A stretch of 9,752 bases of DNA from Spirochaetaceae bacterium (GCA_031290725.1 JAITMZ010000164.1:1-9752); one strand, 5' to 3'; positions 1 through 7,220 are shown, numbered from the stretch's first letter. The notes: generated by a model not told the origin, from the letters alone. Numbers and translations are program-made.

Positions 1-116
1 GGGCGGCCAACTCAACATCCCCCCCCACCACCCCCCCTCACCCCCCCCCATACTCCGGGGGCGGGGCCCCCCCGGCCCCCCCCCCCCCCCACCCCTCCCC
101 AGAACCCGTTCAGCGC
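1..116. other. C-rich low-complexity contig edge
   Basis: The first 116 bases consist largely of C homopolymers, including C7 at 67-73 and C15 at 76-90, broken by single A, T or GG. No credible coding frame or ribosome binding site is visible. The xseB gene often follows xseA, but the only ATG on the minus strand here leads into a run of glycines and is not xseB. The stretch is unlike the rest of the window and is most simply read as sequencing or assembly error at a contig end. A real G-rich, quadruplex-forming stretch downstream of xseA on the minus strand is possible but less likely. Confidence 0.6.
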
Positions 117-1343
117 CTATAGTAGGCGCGGAATCCCAGGCGTCACCTGCGTTACCTGAGCAACGATGCTTCCCGTTGCGGGGAGTATCTCCAGCATCGC
201 ACCGGGCGCGGTGTCGCCCTCCGTCCGAATGACGCGGCGGGTTTGGCTGTCCCGCACCACCGAGTACCCCCGCCCCAGGATTGTACGGGGGTTGGCCGCC
301 TCCAATTCGCGCCGTGCGGCTTCGGTGCGGCGGCGATAGTCCGCGGTGCAGGCGGCGACGTTCCGGCGCAGTGCGGTCTGTGCGGTCTCCAGGCGGTTCA
401 GGACCGGCTGTTCGATCATGCGGAAACGCATTTCCAGAGATTCCGGCGTCCATGACCGTGCCAGGATGCGGACCCGGTCCAGCTTTGCCCGCACCGTGTG
501 TTCCAACACCTGGGTTTGATGCCATATCTCGGTGAAAATTCCCTCCCGTTCCGGCACCACCAACTCCGCAGCCGCCGACGGGGTGGGCGCCCGCATATCC
601 GCCGCAAAATCACTCAACGCCCAGTCTATCTCATGGCCCACCGCAGACACCACCGGGATGGCCGACGCCGCCACCGCCCGCACCACCCCCTCGTCCGAGA
701 AGGGCAGCAGGTCCTCCAAGGAGCCCCCCCCGCGCCCCACAATCAGCACGTCCGCCATCTGCCAGTAATTGGCAGCATGAATCATCCGCAGGATCCCCGC
801 AGGCGCCTCCGCCCCCTGCACCGCACAGGGCAGCACCACCACCGACACGCCGGGATTCCGCCGCCGGGTGATTTGCAGGATGTCCCGCAGGGCCGCCCCG
901 GTAGGGCTGGTCACCACGCCGATGGTCCGCGGGAAGGCTGGCAGGGGGCGCTTTCGGGCCTGGTCAAAGAGCCCCTCGGCAGCGAGCTTCCGCTTCCGTT
1001 CTTCCAGCATCTGCAAAATCGCCCCGGTGCCGACGCTTGCCATGGAATTCACTACGATTTGGTAATTCCCCCGCTGGAGATACACCGATACCGACCCGGT
1101 GGTCCGCACCAGCATCCCGTCCTGGGGCCGAAAGTTGAGGTTGTGGAGATTCCCCTTGAACATCACCGCTTCGATCACCGCTAAGTCGTCCTTGAGCCGG
1201 AAGTACAGGTGGCCGGTGCTGGAAAGCTTACAGTTGGAGATTTCGCCTTCGACAGTCACCCGGGAAAGGGCGCCTTCCAGCAAATCCTTAATGACCCCGG
1301 TGATCTGGGATACCGAAAAGACCGCATCGTTCTGACCGGGCAT
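117..1343 (-). CDS. xseA: Exodeoxyribonuclease VII large subunit
   Basis: XseA is the catalytic subunit of exonuclease VII, a cytoplasmic enzyme that degrades single-stranded DNA from both ends together with many copies of the small subunit XseB. The 408-residue product is within the family's usual range. An N-terminal OB-fold DNA-binding domain occupies about residues 8-105 (start FSVSQI, then VEGEISN and SGHLYF-like strands). The nuclease domain follows, with the family motifs GVVTSPTGAALRDI (142-155, Asp154), GRGGGSLEDL (203-212, Arg204) and VGHEID (235-240, His237, Asp240), all expected active-site residues. A long charged helical region at about 265-350 and the C-terminal GRGYSVVRD motif (357-365) complete the protein, so it looks intact. 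The ATG at 1343 directly abuts the TAA of the upstream permease, and a GGGAG ribosome binding site lies 8 bases before it within the permease gene, which implies translational coupling. No xseB is visible downstream. Confidence 0.96.
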   Translation of the reverse strand: MPGQNDAVFSVSQITGVIKDLLEGALSRVTVEGEISNCKLSSTGHLYFRLKDDLAVIEAVMFKGNLHNLNFRPQDGMLVRTTGSVSVYLQRGNYQIVVNSMASVGTGAILQMLEERKRKLAAEGLFDQARKRPLPAFPRTIGVVTSPTGAALRDILQITRRRNPGVSVVVLPCAVQGAEAPAGILRMIHAANYWQMADVLIVGRGGGSLEDLLPFSDEGVVRAVAASAIPVVSAVGHEIDWALSDFAADMRAPTPSAAAELVVPEREGIFTEIWHQTQVLEHTVRAKLDRVRILARSWTPESLEMRFRMIEQPVLNRLETAQTALRRNVAACTADYRRRTEAARRELEAANPRTILGRGYSVVRDSQTRRVIRTEGDTAPGAMLEILPATGSIVAQVTQVTPGIPRLL

Positions 1344-2474
1344 TTAGGTGTCTCCCTTGCCGCTGTTTTGGGCTCCGCTTTTTTCGTTTCCGCCGGCTGT
1401 GATGCCCTGAAACCTTTGCCAGGCCTTTTCCATGAGATACGGGTTGTTTATCACCATCTTGCCGGAGACGATCACCAAAATGATGATCCCCTGGAGCACC
1501 TGCACCATGTTGGCCGGCACCCCCACCAGACGCTGGGTCATATCCGCCCCCACCAAAAGCAGGCCGAAGAAGAACGCTGCCGGCACAATCCCCGCCGGGT
1601 GTAACCCTCCGAACAGCGCCACCACGATACCCGAGAAGCCGTACCCCGCAGTGATTCCTTCAATGGCCCGGCGATGCACCCCGGCCACCTCCACCGCCCC
1701 CGCCAGCCCCGCCAGCGCCCCGGATATGCAGATAGCGACCACCAGATACCGCGCCACACTGATGCCGCCGTACCGCGCCGCCCGCTCCTGCGCCCCCGCC
1801 GCCCGCATATTGTAGCCGAAGGTGGTCTTCCACAGGAGCACGTAGACTATCAGCGCCAGGGCCAAGGCGATGAAGATGCCCGTGTGGAGCCGCGTGTTGG
1901 GGATGATCCGGTCCAGCCAAATTGAACGGGTGAGCCGCATGGATTGGGGTGTACCGGACCCCAGGGTGATCTCCGCCGGGTCCAGCATGGGTCCCCGCAG
2001 ACAGAAGGTGTAGAACTGGAAGGCGATGTAGTTGAGCATCACCGTGGACAGCAGCTCGCTCACCTTCAAGCGCGCCTTCAGGATGCCCGGCACAAAGCCC
2101 CACGCCGCGCCACCCGCCGCACCCGCCAGCAGCGCTATGGGCAGTAAAACCGGCCGGGGGATGTCCGGCAGCGCCAGGGCCACCGCAGCGGACGCCAGGA
2201 TGCCCATGGCCATCTGCCCTTCCGCGCCGATGTTGATGAACCCCGACCGGTAGGCCACGGAAATTCCCAGGGCGATGATGGTCAGCGGGATGGCCCGCAG
2301 GATCACCTCGGAGATGAGCCCCACGTTTTTTAGCGGTTCCGTGAGTATCACGGCATAAGTCCTGGCCACATCCGCGCCGATGGCCGCCAGCACCATTGCG
2401 CCCATCAGCATGGCCGCCAGCACCGCCAGCACCACGATTACCGCCTGGTAAAGAAGCCTAAACTGTCTTGTCAT
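1344..2474 (-). CDS. Nucleoside/simple-sugar ABC transporter permease (NupP/YufP-like)
   Basis: This is an inner-membrane permease of the BPD_transp_2 (branched-chain/ribose/nucleoside) family, subfamily NupP/YufP. Relatives import nucleosides such as guanosine, but the substrate here is inferred, not shown. The 376 residues carry many hydrophobic segments (roughly 10-33, 57-75, 88-103, 108-130, 197-214, 241-262, 275-291, 295-311, 325-341). Family-typical sequences are SGFINIGAEGQMAMG (77-91), KVSELLSTVMLNYIA (137-151) and GYGFSGIVVALFGGLHPAGI (277-296). The basic loop around 215-240 is the likely contact with the ATPase. The ATG at 2474 has AGGAG 6 bases upstream and overlaps the end of the ATPase gene by 17 bases; the TAA abuts xseA. 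A second YufQ-type permease would normally follow and is missing, so the transporter may be a homodimer or its partner may be elsewhere. Confidence 0.9.
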   Translation of the reverse strand: MTRQFRLLYQAVIVVLAVLAAMLMGAMVLAAIGADVARTYAVILTEPLKNVGLISEVILRAIPLTIIALGISVAYRSGFINIGAEGQMAMGILASAAVALALPDIPRPVLLPIALLAGAAGGAAWGFVPGILKARLKVSELLSTVMLNYIAFQFYTFCLRGPMLDPAEITLGSGTPQSMRLTRSIWLDRIIPNTRLHTGIFIALALALIVYVLLWKTTFGYNMRAAGAQERAARYGGISVARYLVVAICISGALAGLAGAVEVAGVHRRAIEGITAGYGFSGIVVALFGGLHPAGIVPAAFFFGLLLVGADMTQRLVGVPANMVQVLQGIIILVIVSGKMVINNPYLMEKAWQRFQGITAGGNEKSGAQNSGKGDT

Positions 2475-3990
2475 CGTTCACTCCTGCCATGAGCGCCCCC
2501 AGCCGGCGGCGGTTCGCCTGCCCCCGGTCCAGCACCTTCTGGATGTGCCCCTTGAAGATCACCGCGATCCGGTCCGAAAGGTTCATGATTTCCTCCAACT
2601 CCTCGGATATCAGCAGGATGCCGATTCCTTCCCGCCGTTTTGCCAAAAGCTGCTTGTGGATGAACTCTGCGGCTCCCAGGTCCAGCCCCCGAATGGGATA
2701 TACGGCCAAAAGAAATTTTGGGGAACGAGCGATTTCCCGGGCCAAAATTACCTTTTGGATATTCCCCCCGGAAAGCGCTCCCGCCGGGACGGTGGTGTTC
2801 GGACTGCGAATATCAAATTTGTCCCGCAGCACATCGGCATTTTGGTTGATCGCCCGCTGCTGCAGGATGGTGCGCCGCGAGAAGGGCACCCGGGACACGT
2901 CTTTCAGGATGAGATTTTCCCGGATGGAAAAACTGGGCACGATACCCTCGACGTTCCGCTCCTCCGGCACATAGCCCATGCCCTTTTTGATAATGTAGGC
3001 CGGGGTCTTGTTCCCCAGATCGCGGTCAAAAAAGGCGATGGTACCGCTTTCCACCCCCCGCAGCCCATTGATCGCCTCCGCCAGTTCCCGCTGTCCGTTT
3101 CCGGACACCCCGGCCAGCCCCACAATTTCGCCCCCCCGCACGCTCAGGTTGAGTTTGTTCAACGCCATGAATTCCCGGTCGCTTTTGACGCACAAATCTT
3201 TTATGGTAAGCACCGGTTCCCCCGTACAGGGAGGCTCGTCATTCCGGGGCAGTTCCACGTCCCGCCCGGTCATGAGCGCCGCAATGTCCTGGGGCGAATG
3301 GTCCGCCGTGTTCCCCGAAAACACCACCGCCCCGTGCCGCAGGATTACCACCTTGTCGGACAGGTTTTTCACTTCCTGCAGCTTGTGGCTGATGAAGATG
3401 ATCGATAGTTCCGCCGTCATCCGCCGGAGCAGATCGATAAGGTCGTCCGTTTCCTGGGGCGTCAGGGCGCTGGTGGGTTCGTCCAGTATCAGGAAGCGGG
3501 CGCCCATGCAGAGGGTCTTCACCAGTTCCACCCGCTGCTGTTCTCCCACGGAAAGCTGCCAGATATACGCATCCGTGTCCACCGGCAGACCGTACCGGGC
3601 GGAGATTTCCTTGATGCGCCTTCCGACAGCCCCGGTGTCCAGCGCCGCCGGCCGCCAGGTCTCTCGAAGCCCCAGGGCGATGTTTTCCAGCACCGTCATG
3701 TTCGGTACCAGCATATACTGCTGATGCACCATCCCCAGCCCCGCGGCGATAGCGTCTTTTGGGCTGTGAAACCGCACCTCCCGGCCGTTGATCAGGATAC
3801 GGCCCTGGTCAGCCTGATATAGCCCCATGAGGATGTTCATCAAGGTAGTTTTTCCCGCGCCGTTTTCTCCCACCAGCGCCAGTACCTCCCCGGCACCCAC
3901 GGACAGGGATATACCGTCCGCCGCCAGCACCCCCGGAAAGCGCTTGGTCACCTGTTCTACCCGCAGGCTGGTAATCGGTTCGTGGTTCAT
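2458..3990 (-). CDS. ABC transporter ATPase, two nucleotide-binding domains (NupO/YufO-like)
   Basis: This is the cytoplasmic ATP-hydrolysing subunit of a nucleoside or simple-sugar importer, with two ABC domains in one 510-residue chain, as usual for this family. Domain 1 is complete: Walker A GENGAGKT (41-48), Q-loop glutamines 90/91, signature LSVGE (146-150), Walker B FLILDE (166-171) and H-loop His202. Domain 2 is degenerate in the way typical of the family: its P-loop is GVSGNGQR (294-301) without the Lys, LSGGN is kept (406-410), the Walker B region reads LLAVYPIRGLD without the Asp-Glu pair, and ISEELEE (461-467) replaces the H-loop. It probably has one hydrolytic site. The frame is open up to 4056, but I chose the ATG at 3990 because GGAGG lies 9 bases before it; the ATGs further upstream lack a ribosome binding site and fall in the repeated motif of the intergenic region. 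The gene overlaps the permease gene by 17 bases. Confidence 0.93.
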   Translation of the reverse strand: MNHEPITSLRVEQVTKRFPGVLAADGISLSVGAGEVLALVGENGAGKTTLMNILMGLYQADQGRILINGREVRFHSPKDAIAAGLGMVHQQYMLVPNMTVLENIALGLRETWRPAALDTGAVGRRIKEISARYGLPVDTDAYIWQLSVGEQQRVELVKTLCMGARFLILDEPTSALTPQETDDLIDLLRRMTAELSIIFISHKLQEVKNLSDKVVILRHGAVVFSGNTADHSPQDIAALMTGRDVELPRNDEPPCTGEPVLTIKDLCVKSDREFMALNKLNLSVRGGEIVGLAGVSGNGQRELAEAINGLRGVESGTIAFFDRDLGNKTPAYIIKKGMGYVPEERNVEGIVPSFSIRENLILKDVSRVPFSRRTILQQRAINQNADVLRDKFDIRSPNTTVPAGALSGGNIQKVILAREIARSPKFLLAVYPIRGLDLGAAEFIHKQLLAKRREGIGILLISEELEEIMNLSDRIAVIFKGHIQKVLDRGQANRRRLGALMAGVNDDKTV

Positions 3991-3999
3991 CCCGCTGTT

Positions 4000-4004
4000 C
4001 CTCC
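4000..4004 (-). promoter_or_regulatory. Ribosome binding site fixing the ATPase start
   Basis: On the minus strand GGAGG lies 9 bases before the ATG at 3990. The alternative in-frame ATGs at 4011 and 4056 have no purine-rich site at a useful distance. This decides in favour of a 510-residue ATPase over a 532-residue one. Confidence 0.8.
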
Positions 4005-4134
4005 AGGGCATCTCGAAAAACCCGGATAGACGTTTCGAGGTGCGTCGCATTTGCACATCGCAAACACACTAACTGCATACGCAATTACTTTTTTTATCGA
4101 AACACCTCAAAAGTGAATTTTTTGAGGCGCCCCA
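4005..4134. repeat. Cluster of four short motifs in alternating orientation
   Basis: The gap between glgA and the ATPase gene carries four versions of a motif close to TTTYGAGRYGC. Two are on the plus strand (around 4031-4045, GTTTCGAGGTGCG, and 4118-4133, TTTTTTGAGGCGCCCC). Two are on the minus strand (complement of about 4005-4023, GGGTTTTTCGAGATGCCCT, and complement of about 4099-4114, CTTTTGAGGTGTTTCG). Strands alternate along the gap. The pattern resembles clustered palindromic REP/BIME-type units, but I see only one cluster in this window, so membership of a dispersed family is inference. Confidence 0.5.
4103..4129 (-). other. Stem-loop just after glgA
   Basis: Minus-strand CGCCTCAAAA pairs with TTTTGAGGTG across a 7-base loop (10 pairs, one G-U). 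It starts about ten bases after the glgA stop codon. No T run follows it on either strand, so I do not call it an intrinsic terminator. It could protect the 3' end of the glgA message or form part of the leader of the ABC genes. Confidence 0.5.
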
Positions 4135-4138
4135 TGGT

Positions 4139-5617
4139 TTACGCCTTTTTTTCCAGCGCCTTCCGGTAGACGTCCAGATACTTCCCCGCGGCAATGTCCC
4201 AGCCGAACTGCTGCCGGGCCTTTATCGCCCGGGACTGCATGGTGGCGAACTTCAGCCGGCTGTTGCGCCAAGTGTACACCCCCCAAGCCACGGTGTCAAA
4301 GACGCTTTTGGGGGTCAGAAAATCGAACATAAACCCCGTGCCCTCACGGGTCTCTTCGTTGTATTGCTTCACCGTGTCCGCCAGACCGCCGGTACGCCGC
4401 ACGATGGGCAGGGTACCGTATATCAGCGAATACATCTGGTTCAGTCCGCAGGGCTCGTAGCGGGAGGGCATGAGGAACATATCACTTCCCGCCTCAATCA
4501 AATGGCTCAATGTCTCATTGTACCCCAGCATAGCCCGAAAATTCGGGAGCTTTCCCTCCAGGTTGCGGATTTCCGCCTCGCACCAGGCCTCACCGGACCC
4601 CAGCACCACAAACTGCACCCCCAGGTCCGCACAGATTTGGTAGAGGCAGCCGTAGGCCGGTGCGAAAACCTCGGCTATGCCCTTTTGGTCCACCAGCCGG
4701 GTGATCATACTGATCAGGGGTACGTCGTCCCGTATATCCAGGCCCATGGTGTGCTGAAGGACCGCCTTGTTCGCTGCTTTGCCGACCTTGAATGTCCTGC
4801 TGGTATAGTTTTTCGGGAGGTAGGTGTCTTTTTCCGGGTTCCACACTTCGATATCCACGCCGTTCAGGATTCCTGCCAGATCCTCCCCGCGGTCCCGCAG
4901 GATGCCGTCCATGCCGAACCCTCCCTCGAAGGTACAAATTTCCTGAGCGTATGTGGGGGATACGGTGGTGAGCATCTGGGCGCTGGAAAGACCGGCCTTC
5001 AGAAAATTGATACGGTTCCAGTCTTCAAAACCGGCGGCCAAGAAATGCTCCCAGCCCACCCCCAGCAGGGGATAAAAGCTTTTGGGGTACACCCCCTGGT
5101 AGCCCATGTTGTGAATGGTGAAAACCCCGGCGGTTTTGGCGAATCCCCGGCTTTCCTCCCGAAATTTGAGGAGCACCGTCGCCAGGGCCGTGGGCCAGTC
5201 GTGGGCATGGATGATTTCCGGTATCCAGTCGATTTTGTGGCATAACTGGAAGGCACCGTTGCAGAGCACGGAAAACCGCGCCGGATTGTCGGGGAAGTCG
5301 CTCCCCCCGGGGACGCCGTAGATGCCGTCCCTGCCGAAACTCTCCTCGTGGTCGATGAAGTACACCGGCAGCCCTTCAGCCCCTGGCATGACGGTCTCGT
5401 AGACCGCAGTCCATATCTCCTGGTTTCCCAAGGGGACCCCCAGGGGGCCTTCGAGCTTCTTTGCTTTTGCCCGGTCAATGGCATAGTAACGGGGCATCAC
5501 GATCCGCACGTCGTGCCCGGCCTTGTGCAAGGCGATGGACAGGGCGCTCACCATGTCCGCCAAACCGCCGCTTTTTGCGAAAGGCACAGCCTCCGCCGTT
5601 ACCATTAAAATTTTCAT
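4139..5617 (-). CDS. glgA: Glycogen (starch) synthase, ADP-glucose type
   Basis: GlgA is a GT5-family glycosyltransferase that moves glucose from ADP-glucose to the non-reducing end of an alpha-1,4-glucan, the chain-elongating step of glycogen storage. The product has 492 residues, slightly longer than the usual 475-480. Motifs of both Rossmann domains are present: KSGGLADMVS (15-24, with the sugar-nucleotide-binding Lys15), HAHDWPTAL (137-145), FTIHNMGYQG (166-175), the hinge-side ITRLVDQKG (305-313; Arg307 and Lys312 match the ADP-glucose-binding Arg/Lys), and PSRYEPCGLNQM (384-395, Glu388), followed by RRTGGLADTV (407-416). Nothing essential appears to be missing. The ATG at 5617 has AGGAG 8 bases upstream. 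The gene lies 53 bases after the aminotransferase gene, so the two may share a transcript. No glgC or glgB is in the window. Confidence 0.97.
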   Translation of the reverse strand: MKILMVTAEAVPFAKSGGLADMVSALSIALHKAGHDVRIVMPRYYAIDRAKAKKLEGPLGVPLGNQEIWTAVYETVMPGAEGLPVYFIDHEESFGRDGIYGVPGGSDFPDNPARFSVLCNGAFQLCHKIDWIPEIIHAHDWPTALATVLLKFREESRGFAKTAGVFTIHNMGYQGVYPKSFYPLLGVGWEHFLAAGFEDWNRINFLKAGLSSAQMLTTVSPTYAQEICTFEGGFGMDGILRDRGEDLAGILNGVDIEVWNPEKDTYLPKNYTSRTFKVGKAANKAVLQHTMGLDIRDDVPLISMITRLVDQKGIAEVFAPAYGCLYQICADLGVQFVVLGSGEAWCEAEIRNLEGKLPNFRAMLGYNETLSHLIEAGSDMFLMPSRYEPCGLNQMYSLIYGTLPIVRRTGGLADTVKQYNEETREGTGFMFDFLTPKSVFDTVAWGVYTWRNSRLKFATMQSRAIKARQQFGWDIAAGKYLDVYRKALEKKA

Positions 5618-5626
5618 GTTTGTGTC

Positions 5627-5664
5627 TCCTTACGGAAGGACTGACTAACTTGAAGCTAATCAGT
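5627..5664 (-). promoter_or_regulatory. Two adjacent hairpins in the glgA leader
   Basis: In minus-strand RNA sense, ACTGATTAGCT pairs with AGTTAGTCAGT around a TCA loop (5664-5640; 11 pairs, two of them G-U). It is followed immediately by TCCTT-CCGT-AAGGA (5640-5627), whose 3' arm contains most of the AGGAG ribosome binding site of glgA. The second stem is only 5 pairs, so it would hide the site only weakly by itself. There is no T run, so this is not an intrinsic terminator. It could be an RNA-processing or translation-control element, but no regulator is evident. Confidence 0.45.
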
Positions 5665-5670
5665 GCCTCC

Positions 5671-6891
5671 CTACCAAGTTTCTTTGGCCTTTTTAAACGA
5701 CGCCCCACAGTTCTCGATGGTGCTTTGGGGCACGCAGTAGGCGATTCGGAACCATCCCTGGCACCCGAATCCCGATGCCGGTGCGCAGAGCACCAAATGT
5801 TCCTTCAGATGGTCGCAGAACGCCAGGTCGATGCCTTCTCCGGCGCTTTTCGCCGCCCCATCCCGGGTGCTGGCCGGCACCCGGCAGAACAGGTAGAACG
5901 CCCCTTCCGGCACGGCGAATTGGTAACCCGCATCGCGCATCACCGCCATGATGGCGTTCCGGCGGGTGGTATAGGGCGAATAGTCCACCGCGCAGTCCCA
6001 AGATGCGGCCGCCACCCGCTGGAAAAAAGCCGGTGCGTTCACAAATCCCAGGATGCGGTTGGCGAAGATGCATGCCGCCACGAATTGCGGTGCGTCGCCC
6101 ATGGCGGGATTGGCGGCGATGTAGCCCACCCGCTCACCGGGGATACTCAGATTTTTTGCAAAGGACGACACCACCACCGAACAGTCGTAGAGCGGGAATA
6201 TGGCCTGCACGGTTCGGTTTTCATACACGATGTCCCGATAGGGTTCGTCGGCGATGAGCAACACCCAACGGCCTGTCTTTTTGCGGTGTGCGGTGAGCAC
6301 CCCGGCCAGCGCCTCCAGTTCCGCTTTCCCGTAAACCCGCCCTGACGGGTTGTTGGGGGAATTGATGATGACCGCCGCTGTTTTTGCCGACAGGGCTGCC
6401 TGTATACCCGGAATGTTCAGAGAAAAATCCAAGGCCGGCGGCACCACCCGGAGAGCGCCCCCGTGGTTTGCGGTGTAGTGAGCATATTCCGGAAAAAAGG
6501 GCGCATTCGCCAGCACCTCGTCCCCCGGGGACAGAACCGCTTTGAGCACGCACGTGAGGGCCGCAGCGGCCCCGCAGGTCATCACCACATGGCTTCCCTC
6601 CAGGGTCACCCCTTGTTCGCGCCCTACCTTACGGGCCATCTGCGCACGCGCTTCGTCGTACCCCGCATTTGGCATGTAGCCGTGGCAGCCCCGCGTCTTT
6701 TCCCCGGCGATGCGCGAAATGGCGGCCTCCACCTCCGGCGGTGTCTCCAGGTCGGGGTTCCCCAGGCTGAAGTCAAACACCGCATCAGGGCCGTACTTTT
6801 TTTTGAGTACCCCCCCTTCCTCGAACATTTTACGAATCACCGACGACATCTTGCTGCTCATCACCGCAGCTATATGTGGCGCTACAGGCAT
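5671..6891 (-). CDS. PLP-dependent class I/II aminotransferase
   Basis: This is a cytoplasmic fold-type I aminotransferase (AspC/AlaT-like, COG0436 group) that transfers amino groups between amino and keto acids. The amino donor cannot be told from sequence; annotations such as aspartate aminotransferase would be guesses. The 406-residue chain has the expected motifs: FSLGNPDLETPPEV near the N-terminus (41-54), the GAAAALT cofactor loop (107-113), NSPNNPSG (177-184), ADEPYRDIVY (214-223; Asp215 and Tyr218 contact PLP), SSFAKNLSIPGERVGY (242-257; Lys246 the Schiff-base lysine, Arg254 the phosphate contact) and WFRIAY (380-385; Arg382 for the substrate carboxylate). The frame extends upstream to 6933, but the promoter at 6920-6948 and GGAGG 4 bases before the ATG at 6891 show that the protein starts there. 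It is probably the first gene of the leftward run with glgA. Confidence 0.93.
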   Translation of the reverse strand: MPVAPHIAAVMSSKMSSVIRKMFEEGGVLKKKYGPDAVFDFSLGNPDLETPPEVEAAISRIAGEKTRGCHGYMPNAGYDEARAQMARKVGREQGVTLEGSHVVMTCGAAAALTCVLKAVLSPGDEVLANAPFFPEYAHYTANHGGALRVVPPALDFSLNIPGIQAALSAKTAAVIINSPNNPSGRVYGKAELEALAGVLTAHRKKTGRWVLLIADEPYRDIVYENRTVQAIFPLYDCSVVVSSFAKNLSIPGERVGYIAANPAMGDAPQFVAACIFANRILGFVNAPAFFQRVAAASWDCAVDYSPYTTRRNAIMAVMRDAGYQFAVPEGAFYLFCRVPASTRDGAAKSAGEGIDLAFCDHLKEHLVLCAPASGFGCQGWFRIAYCVPQSTIENCGASFKKAKETW

Positions 6892-6895
6892 ACTA

Positions 6896-6900
6896 CCTCC
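6896..6900 (-). promoter_or_regulatory. Ribosome binding site fixing the aminotransferase start
   Basis: Minus-strand GGAGG lies 4 bases before the ATG at 6891, within a longer GGGGAGG. The spacing is slightly short but the match is strong. The upstream in-frame ATGs at 6924 and 6933 overlap the -10 element and spacer of the promoter and so cannot be translated from that transcript. Confidence 0.75.
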
Positions 6901-6919
6901 CCAAAACCAGTTTATACCA

Positions 6920-6948
6920 ATCATACCACACAAGTAAAAAAAGGTAAA
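6920..6948 (-). promoter_or_regulatory. Sigma-70-type promoter of the aminotransferase-glgA run
   Basis: On the minus strand TTTACC (6948-6943, four of six consensus matches) is followed after exactly 17 bases by TATGAT (6925-6920, five of six). A TG one base before the -10 hexamer makes an extended -10. Transcription should start near 6913, giving a leader of about 22 bases that contains the GGAGG site and then the ATG at 6891. The consistency of promoter, leader and start codon makes this the best-supported regulatory site in the window. Confidence 0.7.
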
Positions 6949-7049
6949 GCCCCCCGGGTTAGTTTTTTACCTGAAATTTCCACCGAGGTACCGGCATTTA
7001 CTTTTTTCAGTCCATAAACACCGTCAAAGCACCATACTTTTGAAGAAAA

Positions 7050-7151
7050 ATGAACCACGAAGTCGAAAAATCGAAGAAGTTTTTGTTAGAACGTCTTTTC
7101 CCTTCTTCCTTATTTGACTTATTCGACTTCGCAGTAAAAAATTCTTTGTAA
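7050..7151 (+). repeat. Imperfect palindrome with a possible 33-residue reading frame
   Basis: CGAAGTCGAA (7058-7067) is perfectly inverted as TTCGACTTCG (7122-7131). Inside it GAAGAAG (7073-7079) is inverted as CTTCTTC (7102-7108), so the stretch can fold into a long hairpin with internal bulges. It is also an open frame from ATG 7050 to TAA 7151, beginning MNHEVEKSKK and ending in a hydrophobic, Phe/Leu-rich half. There is no convincing ribosome binding site, so I treat it as a repeat or miniature element, not a gene. Similar charged repeats starting NHE..., encoded by AACCACGAAG-like DNA, are familiar to me from dispersed repeats in other bacteria, but I cannot confirm the relation. Confidence 0.45.
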
Positions 7152-7220
7152 ATGAGAATTGTTGAGTTAATCAGCGTGTCCCTTGTCTATTTTCGCAGAC
7201 TATGATATGGTAAATCTCAC

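Noticed and set aside
498..1184. 228-codon plus-strand open frame opposite xseA
   Set aside because: It is antisense to a clearly conserved gene, is rich in His/Arg/Pro/Gly as expected for the reverse of GC-rich code, and has no recognisable domain.
2545..3408. 287-codon plus-strand open frame opposite the ABC ATPase
   Set aside because: It is antisense to both conserved ATP-binding domains and has no motif of its own.
3991..4056. Extended N-terminus of the ABC ATPase
   Set aside because: The added 22 residues fall in the repeated intergenic motif and the upstream ATG lacks a ribosome binding site; GGAGG stands before 3990.
4364..5245. 293-codon plus-strand open frame opposite glgA
   Set aside because: It lies wholly within conserved GlgA on the other strand and its translation has no family features.
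5461..6345. 294-codon plus-strand open frame opposite the start of glgA and the aminotransferase
   Set aside because: It spans two real genes in antisense, and its composition is that of a shadow frame.
6892..6933. Extended N-terminus of the aminotransferase
   Set aside because: It would begin upstream of the predicted transcription start; the ribosome binding site favours 6891.
6935..6976. Possible intrinsic terminator on the minus strand (AGGTAAA paired with TTTACCT, then a T run)
   Set aside because: Only 7 mostly A-T pairs with a long loop; the same bases form the -35 element and spacer of a better-supported promoter.
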